DNA of 64,000 bases, from assembly GCF_005503355.1 (NCBI RefSeq), contig NZ_SCMK01000007.1, positions 62,001-126,000 of the forward strand. The letters run 5' to 3'. The translations under genes were made by a program, and so were the position numbers. The notes beneath the pieces were generated by a model, which saw only the letters and a list, made by a program, of their open reading frames with translations, was not told the origin of the DNA and made no database searches. The DNA is from Sphingomonas sp. 1F27F7B (GTDB lineage Bacteria > Pseudomonadota > Alphaproteobacteria > Sphingomonadales > Sphingomonadaceae). This document shows positions 42,579 to 51,677 of this stretch, piece after piece (the first letter of the stretch is position 1; the number at the start of each line of letters is the position of its first letter).

Positions 42579-44119
42579 CAGGCCCCGGCCATGGCGGGAC
42601 GTGCGAGATCGACCCTTTCGGCGCGGCAATGCGCATCGATGAACTGCTGCTGGGTCGGCAGCTGGCCCACAAAGCCGGCGAGTTGCTCCCGCGCCCTGTC
42701 GAGCCCCGCATAGAGCATCGCCTCGTCGATCCGGTCGACGAGCGGATGATAGGTGCGCGGGCGAATGCCCATGCCCTCCAGCACCGAGAACCAGCTGACC
42801 GAGCGGAACAGCTCGTCGAGACCCTCGCGAAGCGTGCCGTTGGTGCGGAACAGCTCCACCCGTTCCTTCAGGCTGTCCGGCCATTCCATGTCGCGGCACT
42901 TGCGCCAGAACGGCGTGTCGTCGCGCGCGGTGGTGCAATAATGGAGCACGATGAAGTCGCGGATCTCGGTATAGTCCGCCGCCATGCGGCGGTTATACTC
43001 GTCCGCCAGCGCCGGATCGCAATGGCGATCAGGCAGGAAGCGGAAGAAATAGTCCATGCCGCGATAGATCAGGTGGATCGCAGTCGATTCCAGCGGCTCG
43101 ATGAAGCCGGAGGACAGGCCGATCGCCAGTACGTTGCGGTGCCAGATCCGCTGGCGCACGCCGGTCTTGAACGGCACCACCATCGGCCCGGCGACCACTT
43201 CGCCCTCGACCTTCTCCAACAGGATCCGCGTCGCCTCGTCGTCGTCCATGAACTCGGAGGAATAGACATGGCCGTTGCCGGTGCGGTGCTGGAGCGGGAT
43301 GCGCCAGCGCCAGCCGGCGTCCTGCGCCTCGGCGAGCGTATAGGGCCGCGGCGGGCCGACATTCTCGGTCTGCGCGGCAATGGCGCGGTCGCAGAACAGA
43401 TAGTCCGACCAGTCGGTATAGCCGCTGCCCAGCGCCTTCTCGATCAGCAGCGCGCGGAAGCCCGAGCAATCGATGAAGAAGTCGGCGCCGATCGTCCGCC
43501 CATCCTTGAGCGTCAGCGTCGAGACGAAGCCGCGATCGTCGAGCGCGACGTCGGTGACGATGCCCTCGGTGCGCTTCACGCCCCGCGCCTCGGCATGGCC
43601 GCGCAGGAACTGGGCGACGCGCCTGGCATCGACGTGCAGCGCATAGGAAGCGCCGGCGATCGGCGTGCCGCGCGCCTTGAACGGCAGCATGAACTTGCCG
43701 GCATGCGCCATCACCGTCGCCGGCGCGAAATCCTGGAGCGGGAAATCATGCCCGGCCAGCACGGCCTTGCGCCAGCATTGGTAGAAGTCGCTCAGCTCCA
43801 CGCGCTGGCCGACCTCGCCGAAGGGGTGGAAATAGCTCTCGCCCGTGCGATGCCAGTCCTTGAACTCGATGCCGAGCTTGAAGCTGGCCTGGACCTGGCG
43901 GACGAAGTCCTGCTCGTTGATGTCGAGCTTGGCGATCAGTTCCATGAAGGGCGGGATCGTGCTCTCCCCCACGCCGATCGTGCCGATGTCGTCGCTCTCG
44001 ACCAGCTCGATCTCGAACAGCCGGCCCTTCATGTGATGCGCCATCACCGCGGCGGCGATCCAGCCGGCGGTGCCGCCGCCGACGATGCAGACCTTACGGA
44101 GCGCGTCCGGATTGTTCAT
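42578..44119 (-). CDS. flavin-dependent tryptophan-halogenase-like protein, copy A
   Basis: A 513-residue FAD-dependent halogenase-family protein. FAD loop KVCIVGGGTAGWIAA, GVGESTIPPF, the catalytic-position Lys81 in ASFKLGIEFKDW, the family WxWxIP motif in GWRWRIPL, and SSGFIEPLESTAIHLI with the second catalytic-position Glu. All residues tied to hypohalous acid chemistry are kept. It overlaps copy B by four bases (ATGA). In TonB-receptor-linked halogenases the true substrate is mostly unknown; a tryptophan or indole substrate should not be assumed. Confidence 0.92.
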   Translation of the reverse strand: MNNPDALRKVCIVGGGTAGWIAAAVMAHHMKGRLFEIELVESDDIGTIGVGESTIPPFMELIAKLDINEQDFVRQVQASFKLGIEFKDWHRTGESYFHPFGEVGQRVELSDFYQCWRKAVLAGHDFPLQDFAPATVMAHAGKFMLPFKARGTPIAGASYALHVDARRVAQFLRGHAEARGVKRTEGIVTDVALDDRGFVSTLTLKDGRTIGADFFIDCSGFRALLIEKALGSGYTDWSDYLFCDRAIAAQTENVGPPRPYTLAEAQDAGWRWRIPLQHRTGNGHVYSSEFMDDDEATRILLEKVEGEVVAGPMVVPFKTGVRQRIWHRNVLAIGLSSGFIEPLESTAIHLIYRGMDYFFRFLPDRHCDPALADEYNRRMAADYTEIRDFIVLHYCTTARDDTPFWRKCRDMEWPDSLKERVELFRTNGTLREGLDELFRSVSWFSVLEGMGIRPRTYHPLVDRIDEAMLYAGLDRAREQLAGFVGQLPTQQQFIDAHCRAERVDLARPAMAGA

Positions 44120-45651
44120 GCGGGAGTCCTCATGGGCTCGGCGGCGGCGTCCACCGTCGCGAGGAATTCGGAATGGGTGGGCGTGTCCGCCACGGTGCGG
44201 GCGATGGCGGCGCGCATCTGCTCCAGCGCGCGGGCGAGCTCGGCCGGATCGACCGCGGCGACACCGGGATCGATCCGCTCGGGCAGATGCTCGAACCCGC
44301 CATAGATGGCCAGCCAGGATGCGGGCGAGAACATCTCCCAGCGATAGCGCAGGAAGGCGCCCCGCGCGCGCCAAAGCTCGAGCTTGGCGGAGAGACTGTC
44401 GGGCAGCGTCATCTCGCGGCAGGCCTGCCAGAACGGGCCGTCGCGCGTGCTCAGACGGTAATGGAGGAGGATGAAGTCGCGGACGCGCTCCATCTCCTCG
44501 GCGGACTGGGCATTGTACTCGGCGGTCACTGCCGGATCGAAGCCCTTGTCCGGGAAGAGCTGCTTCAGCCGCTCGATGCCCGTCTCGATCAGCGCGATGC
44601 TGGTCGATTCAAGCGGCTCCAGAAAGCCCGAGGCAAGACCGAGCGCCACGCAGTTCCGCGCCCAGGCGACCTCGCGGCGGCCCGGCGTGAAGCGCAGGCG
44701 GCGCGGCTCCGTCAGCGGTTTGCCGGGGATGTCGGCGAGCAGTTCCGCCCGCGCTTCCTCGTCGCTCTGGAAATCGCTCGAGAAGACGATGCCATTGCCT
44801 TCGCGGCTGCGCAGCGGGATGCGCCATTGCCAGCCGGCGGCGCGCGCGGTGACGGTGGTGCAGCTGGGCGGCTCCCCCGCCCGCTCGCTCTGCACCGCGA
44901 AGGCGCCGTCGCAGAGCAGCCAGTGCGACCAGTCCCGATAGCCGGTGCCCAATGCCTCGCCGATCAGCAGGCCGCGGAAGCCCGAACAGTCGATGAACAG
45001 GTCGCCCGCAACCTGCTCCCCGCTGTCGAGCGTGACGGACTCGATGAGGCCGGTCTCGCCGTGCAGCGACACATCGGTGATCTTCGCGTCGATCCGCCGC
45101 ACGCCGATCCGCTCGGCATGCGCACGCATGTGCGCGGCGAAGCGCGCGGCGTCGAAATGCAGCGCCCAGTCGAACACCGAGAGCTGGCTCGGCGGATTGG
45201 GCACCGGTACGCTGGCATGGCCTTCGCGCGCGAGCATCGCGCCCAGCGAATATTGCTCCAGCGGCGCCGCCTGACCCGCCTTGCGCGCGCTTTGCCAATA
45301 ATGGTGGAAATCGATCCCGCGCAGATCCTGCCCGAAGCGGCCGAAGGGATGGACGAAGCTGGTGCCCGGCTTCCAGTCGACGAAGCGGATGCCGAGCTTG
45401 GCGGTGGCCTCGCAGGCCTGCATCACCTCGGCATCGGTCATGCCGAGCGCGGCGTAGAAGCGCCGGATGGTGGGGATCGTCGCCTCGCCGACGCCGATCG
45501 TCCCGATCTCCGAGCTCTCGATCAGGGTGATCCGCGTGCCCGTGCCCGCAAGATAGCTGCCCAGCGCAGCCGCCGCCATCCACCCGGCGGTGCCCCCGCC
45601 GACGATGACGACACGCTCGATCGCGCCGCTGGCCATGCCCCCATGCTTCAT
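44116..45651 (-). CDS. flavin-dependent tryptophan-halogenase-like protein, copy B
   Basis: A 511-residue paralogue of the adjacent gene: FAD loop RVVIVGGGTAGWMAA, GVGEATIPTI, Lys85 in TAKLGIRFVDW, GWQWRIPL and SGFLEPLESTSIALI. Identity to copy A looks moderate, so they are old paralogues rather than a recent duplicate. The ATG at 45651 is used; ATG 45636 (MASGAIERV) is an alternative. A hairpin with a T run lies between it and the receptor gene and may reduce expression of the halogenase-LacI part of the operon. Confidence 0.92.
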   Translation of the reverse strand: MKHGGMASGAIERVVIVGGGTAGWMAAAALGSYLAGTGTRITLIESSEIGTIGVGEATIPTIRRFYAALGMTDAEVMQACEATAKLGIRFVDWKPGTSFVHPFGRFGQDLRGIDFHHYWQSARKAGQAAPLEQYSLGAMLAREGHASVPVPNPPSQLSVFDWALHFDAARFAAHMRAHAERIGVRRIDAKITDVSLHGETGLIESVTLDSGEQVAGDLFIDCSGFRGLLIGEALGTGYRDWSHWLLCDGAFAVQSERAGEPPSCTTVTARAAGWQWRIPLRSREGNGIVFSSDFQSDEEARAELLADIPGKPLTEPRRLRFTPGRREVAWARNCVALGLASGFLEPLESTSIALIETGIERLKQLFPDKGFDPAVTAEYNAQSAEEMERVRDFILLHYRLSTRDGPFWQACREMTLPDSLSAKLELWRARGAFLRYRWEMFSPASWLAIYGGFEHLPERIDPGVAAVDPAELARALEQMRAAIARTVADTPTHSEFLATVDAAAEPMRTPA

Positions 45652-45716
45652 CGTGTCATTCTGATCGTCCCGGCCTCGGGTCCGCAAGCGAAACCGCGCC
45701 GATCCTGCTCCCGAAG

Positions 45717-45750
45717 AAAAATGAGCCGGCGGCCTGGGAAGACCGCCGGC
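45717..45750 (-). terminator. internal terminator-like hairpin between receptor and halogenase genes
   Basis: On the minus strand GCCGGCGG pairs with CCGCCGGC (8 bp, loop of 10) and is followed by TCATTTTTC. It lies 16 bases after the receptor stop. It can act as an attenuator that lets part of the transcription continue into the halogenase-like genes, or as the end of the receptor transcript. Confidence 0.6.
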
Positions 45751-45766
45751 CCAGGAGGGTTGGCTC

Positions 45767-48700
45767 TTAGAAACGGTAGCGCACGCCCACCGAATAACGC
45801 GGCTCGAAGCGGTTCTGAGAATGGAACTGCTTCGAATCCTGGTCGAACTGGAAGTAATAGCGCTCACGCTCACCCAGCAGGTTCGAGACATTGCCGTAGA
45901 TCGCGAACTGATCGTTGATGTTGGCGGTCAGGTTCACGTCCACATAGTCGCTCGTGTCCTGCATCACCGGGATGTTGCGCTGGTCGGTGATGTTCGGATC
46001 GGGGTTCACGTCATAGCCCAGGCCCATGTTCGCAAGGCGCGGCGTGCGGTGGTTCCACGCGACGCGAACCTGGAAGATGTCGTCCTGGTACCAGCCGATC
46101 AGGTTGATCTGGTGCTTGGAATTGTCCTGGAACGGCAGCTTCTTGCCATCGAGCCCCCGCGCCGACTGCGAGGAGTCGGAGAAGGTGTAGTTGGCGTCGA
46201 TGCCGAAGTTGCGCAGGAACGGCACGTTCGGGAACAGGTCGGTAAAGGCCAGCTTGGCGCCGGCTTCCACGCCCTGCAGATTGCCGCCGTCGCCCTGGAT
46301 CGGCTGAGTCACCGGCACCGTGCGGCGGATCACGCCGTCGGCATCCGGATAGCGGCCGATCATCTGCGTCGCCGTGGTGACGAAGCTGTCGATGTTCAGC
46401 TTGAACAGGCCGATGTTGAGCATCGAGGCGCGGCCCAGATAATATTCCAGGCTGATGTCGTAATTGTTCGAGCGCCAGGGGTTCAGATAGGGGTTGCCGC
46501 TCGCATTCGCGCTCGTCACCTGGCGGACGCCGAGCGGCGCCGCCGTCGGGTTCGTCGGGTTCGGCCCCTGCGAATCCGCGGTGTTGATCTTCAGGCCGCC
46601 GCCATAATTGCCGAGATCGAGCGGGATCATCGTCTTGGCAAAGGCCGCGCGGATGCGGATGTTGTCGGTGACGTCGTAGGACAGAGTCACCGTCGGCAGC
46701 CAGTCGGTGTAGCTGCGGCGGGTGACGCTGTCGCCCACGTCGAGATTGGTGTCGCCATAGGCCCGGGTGTCGCCGGTCAGGTTCTGCTTCACGTCGATGC
46801 TGGTCTTGATGACCTTCACGCCGGCATCGGCGCGGAACCCGCCGCTCTTCCACGAGGTGTTGATGTAGGCGCTCTCCTCGATCAGGTCGACGTCATAGGT
46901 GTTGCCCGGGACGGTGACTTCATCGGCGCCGCCGAACACGCGCGTCATGAACGACTTGATGTCGTCGAAGTCCTTGGGATTGACCACCCACAGGCCCGGC
47001 ATCCCGTTGACCACGCCGCCCCAGTTCGTCTGGAAATAGACGTTGTTATAGGCGTTCAGCTTGGTCGGGCGGTTGACGGTATAGCCCTGGAAGCAGGTTG
47101 GCGTGTTGGCCGCCGATGCGCCGCAGTTCGAAGGCGAAGCCGCCAGCGGCAGCCCCGCATTGTAGCCCGGGTTCGAGACCATCTCGCCCGCCGAGCATTG
47201 CGGGTTGTCCATCACCACGTCGATCGCCTTCCACTGCGCCGAGCAGCCCGCCGCAGTGGCGGCGCCGTTGCCGCCGTAGAAGTTCGAGAACAAGTGGAAG
47301 TTCTTGATCTGGGTCGAGCGGTCCGAACGGCGCACGCCCACATCGACTCGCTTCAGCAGGCCGAACAGCCCGCCTTCCTGGAACTCGTAGCTGCCATCGG
47401 CGCGGAACACGCCGAGATCCGACGTATTCTCCTGATTGCCCTCGGACGAGAAGGCCGCGACCGCATAGCTGTCGAGATTGGCCATATAGTCCTTGAGCGA
47501 CTTGCCGGCGCCCAGCCCGCCCGAGATCGGCGTGTCGAAGCCGCTCAGCACCGGGTTCTGCCCGCGCAGATCGAGGTGCAGCAGCGGATCCTGGCCATAG
47601 CCCAGCGGGTTCGGATCGATGTAGCGGCCGCCATTCGCGCCGACCACGTTGTTGGTGTAGCGCGAAGCCGGATACTGCGCCGCGATGTTCGCCGGATAGA
47701 AGGGCCCGCGCGTCAGGTCGTTCGGGTTGCGGAACAGCGTGAACGCCCGGTTGCCCGCGCGCCAGTTGCTCAGGTCGCCCTGCACCTGGCCGTTCATGCT
47801 GCGCAGGTTGGCATCCGAGCGCAGCGCGCGCGCGGTGAACTTGAACGGACCGCCCGTGTCATAGTCGAGCTGCAGGTTGTAGTTGGTCGACTTCTCGTGC
47901 GCGGTGCGGTTCACCGAGAAGGAGTTGAACCACCACACGTTGAGGTCATATTGCTGGACGTCGAGCCAGGGCTGGCCGTTCCCGCCGGTCTGGCCCGTGG
48001 GCGTGGACTGAGTCGGCGTCGTCCAGGTCAGGCCGTTCCAGCGGTTCGAGATGTTCACGCCCGCGGCACGGTTGTGCTCGACCAGCTCGGTGTGGAAGAC
48101 TTCGCCGGTCAACGTCCAGCCCTCGGCGAACTTTAGCTGCACCGCGCCGTTGATGCCGAAGCGGTTGCGCTCCACTTCGCGGCTGAACAGCTCATAGCCA
48201 TGCGGCGCGATCCAGTTGGCGCCGGTCCCGCCCCAGTCGTTGTTGCCGAAGGGGCTGCCGCCGATGCCGGCATAGTTGTTGCCGAGATGCGCCTGGCTCT
48301 GGGTCGCGCCGATCATCACGCCGATCGTGTCGTTGCGCCAGCTCAGCAGGCCGCTGATCAGATAGTCGTTCTTCTTGGTATAGTCGCCGCGCGAATATTC
48401 GACCTGGTTGGCCAGCGTCAGGCCGTTCTTGAGGTCGAACGGGCGGCGAGTGCGCAGGTCGACGGTGCCGGAGATGCCCGACAGCGCGTTGCGCAGGTCC
48501 TGCGACTTGTAGACCACCACGGCGTTCATCAGCTGGGCGGGGATGTCGTTCAGGTTCGGCTGCGCGGTGCCGAGATTGCCCGGGCTCAGATACTGCTCGC
48601 CGTTGAGCAGGGTGATCACCTGCGGCAGGCCGCGGATGTTGACGCTCGAGCCCTCGCCCGCGTCGCGCTTGATCTGCACGCCCGAGATGCGCTGCAGCGC

Positions 48701-48943
48701 GTCGACCACGGTGACGTCCGGCAGCTTGCCGATGTCCTCGGAGGAAATCGCGTCGACGATCGCCGTCTCGTCGCGCTTGATGTTGATCGCCTTGGCCTGC
48801 GACGCACGGATGCCGGTGACGACGATCTCCTCACCCTGATCGCCCCCCGCTTCCTGCGGCACCGCCGTGTCCTGGGCCCATGCCGGCGCGACCAGGGCGG
48901 TCGACGCCAGCAAGCCGGCCATCAAACTGGATAGTCCCTTCAT
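45767..48943 (-). CDS. TonB-dependent receptor for carbohydrate uptake
   Basis: A 1058-residue outer-membrane receptor. Signal peptide MAGLLASTALVAPAWAQ, a TonB box region at EEIVVTGIRAS, a plug domain (EDIGKLPDVTVVDALQRISGV, SVNIRGLPQVITLLNG, GISGTVDLRTRRPFD) and a long barrel ending VGVRYRF (terminal Phe). The plug pattern is that of the TonB-dependent receptors in sphingomonad and Caulobacter glycan loci. The start at ATG 48943 has GGGAGGAC upstream. It is 68 bp downstream of the GH3 gene and shares its transcription unit; the ligand is presumably a glycan or glycoside. Confidence 0.95.
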   Translation of the reverse strand: MKGLSSLMAGLLASTALVAPAWAQDTAVPQEAGGDQGEEIVVTGIRASQAKAINIKRDETAIVDAISSEDIGKLPDVTVVDALQRISGVQIKRDAGEGSSVNIRGLPQVITLLNGEQYLSPGNLGTAQPNLNDIPAQLMNAVVVYKSQDLRNALSGISGTVDLRTRRPFDLKNGLTLANQVEYSRGDYTKKNDYLISGLLSWRNDTIGVMIGATQSQAHLGNNYAGIGGSPFGNNDWGGTGANWIAPHGYELFSREVERNRFGINGAVQLKFAEGWTLTGEVFHTELVEHNRAAGVNISNRWNGLTWTTPTQSTPTGQTGGNGQPWLDVQQYDLNVWWFNSFSVNRTAHEKSTNYNLQLDYDTGGPFKFTARALRSDANLRSMNGQVQGDLSNWRAGNRAFTLFRNPNDLTRGPFYPANIAAQYPASRYTNNVVGANGGRYIDPNPLGYGQDPLLHLDLRGQNPVLSGFDTPISGGLGAGKSLKDYMANLDSYAVAAFSSEGNQENTSDLGVFRADGSYEFQEGGLFGLLKRVDVGVRRSDRSTQIKNFHLFSNFYGGNGAATAAGCSAQWKAIDVVMDNPQCSAGEMVSNPGYNAGLPLAASPSNCGASAANTPTCFQGYTVNRPTKLNAYNNVYFQTNWGGVVNGMPGLWVVNPKDFDDIKSFMTRVFGGADEVTVPGNTYDVDLIEESAYINTSWKSGGFRADAGVKVIKTSIDVKQNLTGDTRAYGDTNLDVGDSVTRRSYTDWLPTVTLSYDVTDNIRIRAAFAKTMIPLDLGNYGGGLKINTADSQGPNPTNPTAAPLGVRQVTSANASGNPYLNPWRSNNYDISLEYYLGRASMLNIGLFKLNIDSFVTTATQMIGRYPDADGVIRRTVPVTQPIQGDGGNLQGVEAGAKLAFTDLFPNVPFLRNFGIDANYTFSDSSQSARGLDGKKLPFQDNSKHQINLIGWYQDDIFQVRVAWNHRTPRLANMGLGYDVNPDPNITDQRNIPVMQDTSDYVDVNLTANINDQFAIYGNVSNLLGERERYYFQFDQDSKQFHSQNRFEPRYSVGVRYRF

Positions 48944-49011
48944 TCCAATCGTCCTCCCACTCTGTTCTGCACCCCGACGCATCTACGCGCGCCTCACCCA
49001 GTGCTGTCTTC

Positions 49012-51315
49012 TCAGGGCGCCAGCCGGCGCTCCTGCAAATCCGCCGCGCCCGTGAGCACCGGTTGGCCGGCATCCCGCGCGATCGCGACACGATAGGTTC
49101 CCGCCGCCACGCGCCACCCGGGCTGCGCGACGTCATAGGCTGCGACGATACGCGGCTCGGCGACGAGCGTGATCCGGCGCGTCTCGCCGGGCTTGAGCAC
49201 CACCCGCTCGAAGCCGGCCAGGCGCAGCGGGCGGCTGCCCGTGGCCGGAGTCACGTAGAGCTGGGGTACGTCGGCCCCCTCGCGCTTGCCGCTATTGGTG
49301 ACGTCGAAGCTGACCTTGAGCCCCTCGCCCCCTTCCACCTTGAGGTTCGCATAGGCGAAACTGGTGTAGCTGAGGCCGTAGCCGAAGGGGAAAGCCGGCC
49401 GATGGCCCTGCCGGGCATACCAGCGATAGCCGACGTCCGAACCCTCGCGATATTCGACCGCGAAGGGTTTGATCGCCCGCGCGTCCTGCCCGCGATCGGG
49501 CGAGGCCCTGACCTGGTCGAAGCCGGGCACGGTGGGACGCGGTGCCTGACCGATCGCCGCCGGGAAGGTGATCGGCAGGCGGCCCGAGGGATTGACCTCG
49601 CCGAACAGCACCCGCGCCACTGCCTCGCCGCCACGCTGGCCAGGATACCAGGCGGCAAGCACCGCGGGCACCTGCTTGAGCCAGGGCATCAGCACGGGGC
49701 CACCGGTGTTGAGCACCACGGCGGTGCGCGGATTGGCCGCGGCAACCGCGGCGATCACTACATTCTGGTTGCCGGCCAGATCGATCGTCTCGGGATCCTC
49801 GGCCTCGGTGGTCCATTGCGTGGCCCAGACGATCGCCAGGTCCGCGTTCCTCGCCGCCGCGGCGGCAGCATCGGGGTCGCTGCCATCGACGAAATCGACG
49901 CGCGCCTTGGGGGCCAGCGCACGGATCGCCGCGAGCGGCGAGGAAGCGTGCCAGGTCACGCGCACGAAGGACGCGGCCGGGCCGTTCTTGAGCGGGATTT
50001 CGATCGGCGCGCCGCCGACCGAACGGACCTGCGACGAGCCTCCGCCCGAAAGCACGCCGATATCGGCATGGCCGCCGATCAGGACGATGCGCTTCGCCGT
50101 CCGGGCGAGCGGCAGGATGGCCTTGTCGTTCTTGAGCAGCACGATCCCCGCCTCCGCGGCGCGCTGCGCCACCTCGGCGTTCCGCGCATGGTCGATCGGC
50201 TGCGGCGTCTCGACCACCGGCGCGTCCATCACCCCGGTGGCGAACATGCCGTTCAGGATGCGGCGGGCCATGTCGTCCAGCCGCGCCATCGGCAGCGCGC
50301 CGCTCTCCACTGCCCGTTTCAGGTCGGCGCGGAAGAAGGAATGCGTGTCGAGCTCGCCGCCCGATTGCTGGTCCAGCCCGTTGCGCGCGGCCTTCACGGT
50401 GGAATGCACCGCGCCCCAATCGGACATCACCCAGCCCGGATAGGCCCAGTCCTGCTTGAGCACGGTGTTGAGCAGGAAGTCGTTCTCGCAGGCGAAGTCG
50501 CCGTTGAGGGACATATAGGCGCACATCACCGAACCCGGCTTGCCGCGCTCGATCGCCAACTGAAAGGCGAGCAGGTCGCTTTCCCGCAACGCCGCTTCGC
50601 CGATCCGCGCGTCCATCACGAAGCGGCCGGTCTCCTGCGCATTCAGGGCGAAATGCTTGATCGTCGAGACGATGTGGTTCGACTGGATGCCCTTGATCGA
50701 CTCCCCGGCCATCACGCCGGCGAGCAGCGGGTCCTCGCCCAGATATTCGAAATTGCGGCCGCCCCAGGGATCGCGCGTCAGGTTGACGCCGCCGGCGAGC
50801 ATGACGTTGAAGCGCTTGCGGCGCGCCTCGCTGCCGATCATCGCGCCGCTCTCATAGGCAAGCTTGGGATCGAAGGTCGCGGCGAGCGCCAGGCTCGACG
50901 GGAGCGCGGTGGCGGTATCGCCCTTGCGCTGCTCGACCTGGTTGGCGACGCCCAGGCTGGCATCGGTCTCGCGCAGCGCCGGAACGCCCAGGCGCGGAAT
51001 CGCCGCCTGCTGGCCAGCCGAGGGGATCATGTCGGTCGGCGCCGCGGGATCCTTCGCCAGCGGCGGGAACCACGTATAGACGAGGCCCAGCTTCTCCTCG
51101 AGCGTCATCGCCGCGAGCAGCATCTCCACGCGGGCCGCCGCCGGCAACCGGGCATCGGCCCAGGGACGCGCGGCCGGATCGGCAGCGGATCCCTGCGTTT
51201 CGTTCGACGGCGCAGCGGGATCCAGCGCGTGCGCACCCGCCATCGTCCCCGCAAGCGCGGTGGTGGTGACGAGCAACGCCATGGAGCGCGCCACAAGCCG
51301 CAGGCTGACCAGCAT
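49012..51315 (-). CDS. beta-glucosidase, glycoside hydrolase family 3 (operon head)
   Basis: A 767-residue GH3 enzyme. A signal-anchor or signal peptide lies at residues 10-30 (SMALLVTTTALAGTMAGAHA). The barrel has NVMLAGGVNLTRDPWGGRN, STIKHFALNAQE and GWVMSDWGAVH with the predicted nucleophile Asp299. The sandwich (AILPLARTAKRIVLIGGHAD) and fibronectin-III-like domain (VPQLYVTPATG) follow. A strong GGAGGGGAGAGG ribosome site precedes ATG 51315. It heads an operon of six genes (GH3, receptor, two halogenase-like genes, LacI, sugar transporter). Confidence 0.93.
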   Translation of the reverse strand: MLVSLRLVARSMALLVTTTALAGTMAGAHALDPAAPSNETQGSAADPAARPWADARLPAAARVEMLLAAMTLEEKLGLVYTWFPPLAKDPAAPTDMIPSAGQQAAIPRLGVPALRETDASLGVANQVEQRKGDTATALPSSLALAATFDPKLAYESGAMIGSEARRKRFNVMLAGGVNLTRDPWGGRNFEYLGEDPLLAGVMAGESIKGIQSNHIVSTIKHFALNAQETGRFVMDARIGEAALRESDLLAFQLAIERGKPGSVMCAYMSLNGDFACENDFLLNTVLKQDWAYPGWVMSDWGAVHSTVKAARNGLDQQSGGELDTHSFFRADLKRAVESGALPMARLDDMARRILNGMFATGVMDAPVVETPQPIDHARNAEVAQRAAEAGIVLLKNDKAILPLARTAKRIVLIGGHADIGVLSGGGSSQVRSVGGAPIEIPLKNGPAASFVRVTWHASSPLAAIRALAPKARVDFVDGSDPDAAAAAARNADLAIVWATQWTTEAEDPETIDLAGNQNVVIAAVAAANPRTAVVLNTGGPVLMPWLKQVPAVLAAWYPGQRGGEAVARVLFGEVNPSGRLPITFPAAIGQAPRPTVPGFDQVRASPDRGQDARAIKPFAVEYREGSDVGYRWYARQGHRPAFPFGYGLSYTSFAYANLKVEGGEGLKVSFDVTNSGKREGADVPQLYVTPATGSRPLRLAGFERVVLKPGETRRITLVAEPRIVAAYDVAQPGWRVAAGTYRVAIARDAGQPVLTGAADLQERRLAP

Positions 51316-51401
51316 TCACCTCTCCCCTCCGGCGCGTGCAACGGCGCCGTGCACGCCCATGGGCGCACCAGTTCATCCGATCCAACCTGGGGAAGCCTTT
51401 T

Positions 51402-51445
51402 CCGACAACGCTGTCGGCTTCAGCGACAGGACAAACCGACAACGC
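51402..51445 (-). promoter_or_regulatory. two LacI-type operator candidates upstream of the GH3 operon
   Basis: CCGACAACGCTGTCGG at 51402-51417 is a near-perfect palindrome (7 of 8 positions). A second CCGACAACGC at 51436-51445 lies 34 bp away, about three helical turns. They lie 87 and 121 bp upstream of the GH3 start. Confidence 0.65.
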
Positions 51446-51527
51446 CTCGTGGCGCGCACGGCAGCCTGTTCCAACACCCCTCTATCTCACAGAGTCTTTT
51501 GCTCCGATCGGGCGGTTAGAGCATAGA

Positions 51528-51555
51528 TTGAGAGCGTTCTCAAGAACGTTCTCAA
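51528..51555. promoter_or_regulatory. overlapping pair of GAGAGCGTTCTC / GAACGTTC palindromes
   Basis: TTGAGAGCGTTCTCAA (51528-51543) and TCAAGAACGTTCTCAA (51540-51555), centres 12 bp apart, each with a central CG as in LacI-family sites. Sequence differs from the CCGACAACG motif, so a second regulator (or the same LacI protein with other targets) is implied. It lies 213 bp or more upstream of the GH3 start and 286 bp upstream of paoA. Confidence 0.6.
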
Positions 51556-51647
51556 TTTTGTTACATCATGGCTGTGGAGGGATTGAACCGGCCGCGGATT
51601 CCCGTCTTCCGCCGGCATCCTGGACGTCTTGAGATGCCTTCCAGGAA

Positions 51648-51677
51648 CCGTCATCCCCGCACAGGCGGGGATGACGG
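51648..51677. repeat. REP-like palindrome
   Basis: CCGTCATCCCCGC, loop ACAG, GCGGGGATGACGG: a perfect 13-bp stem. It is the best copy of the family also seen at 27195, 27299 and 29715. It lies in an intergenic region, as REP elements usually do. Confidence 0.75.

Noticed and set aside
45821..48136. A 771-codon + strand frame antisense to the TonB-dependent receptor
   Set aside because: Low-complexity Arg/Val/Asp-rich translation without any family pattern; the receptor on the other strand is certain.
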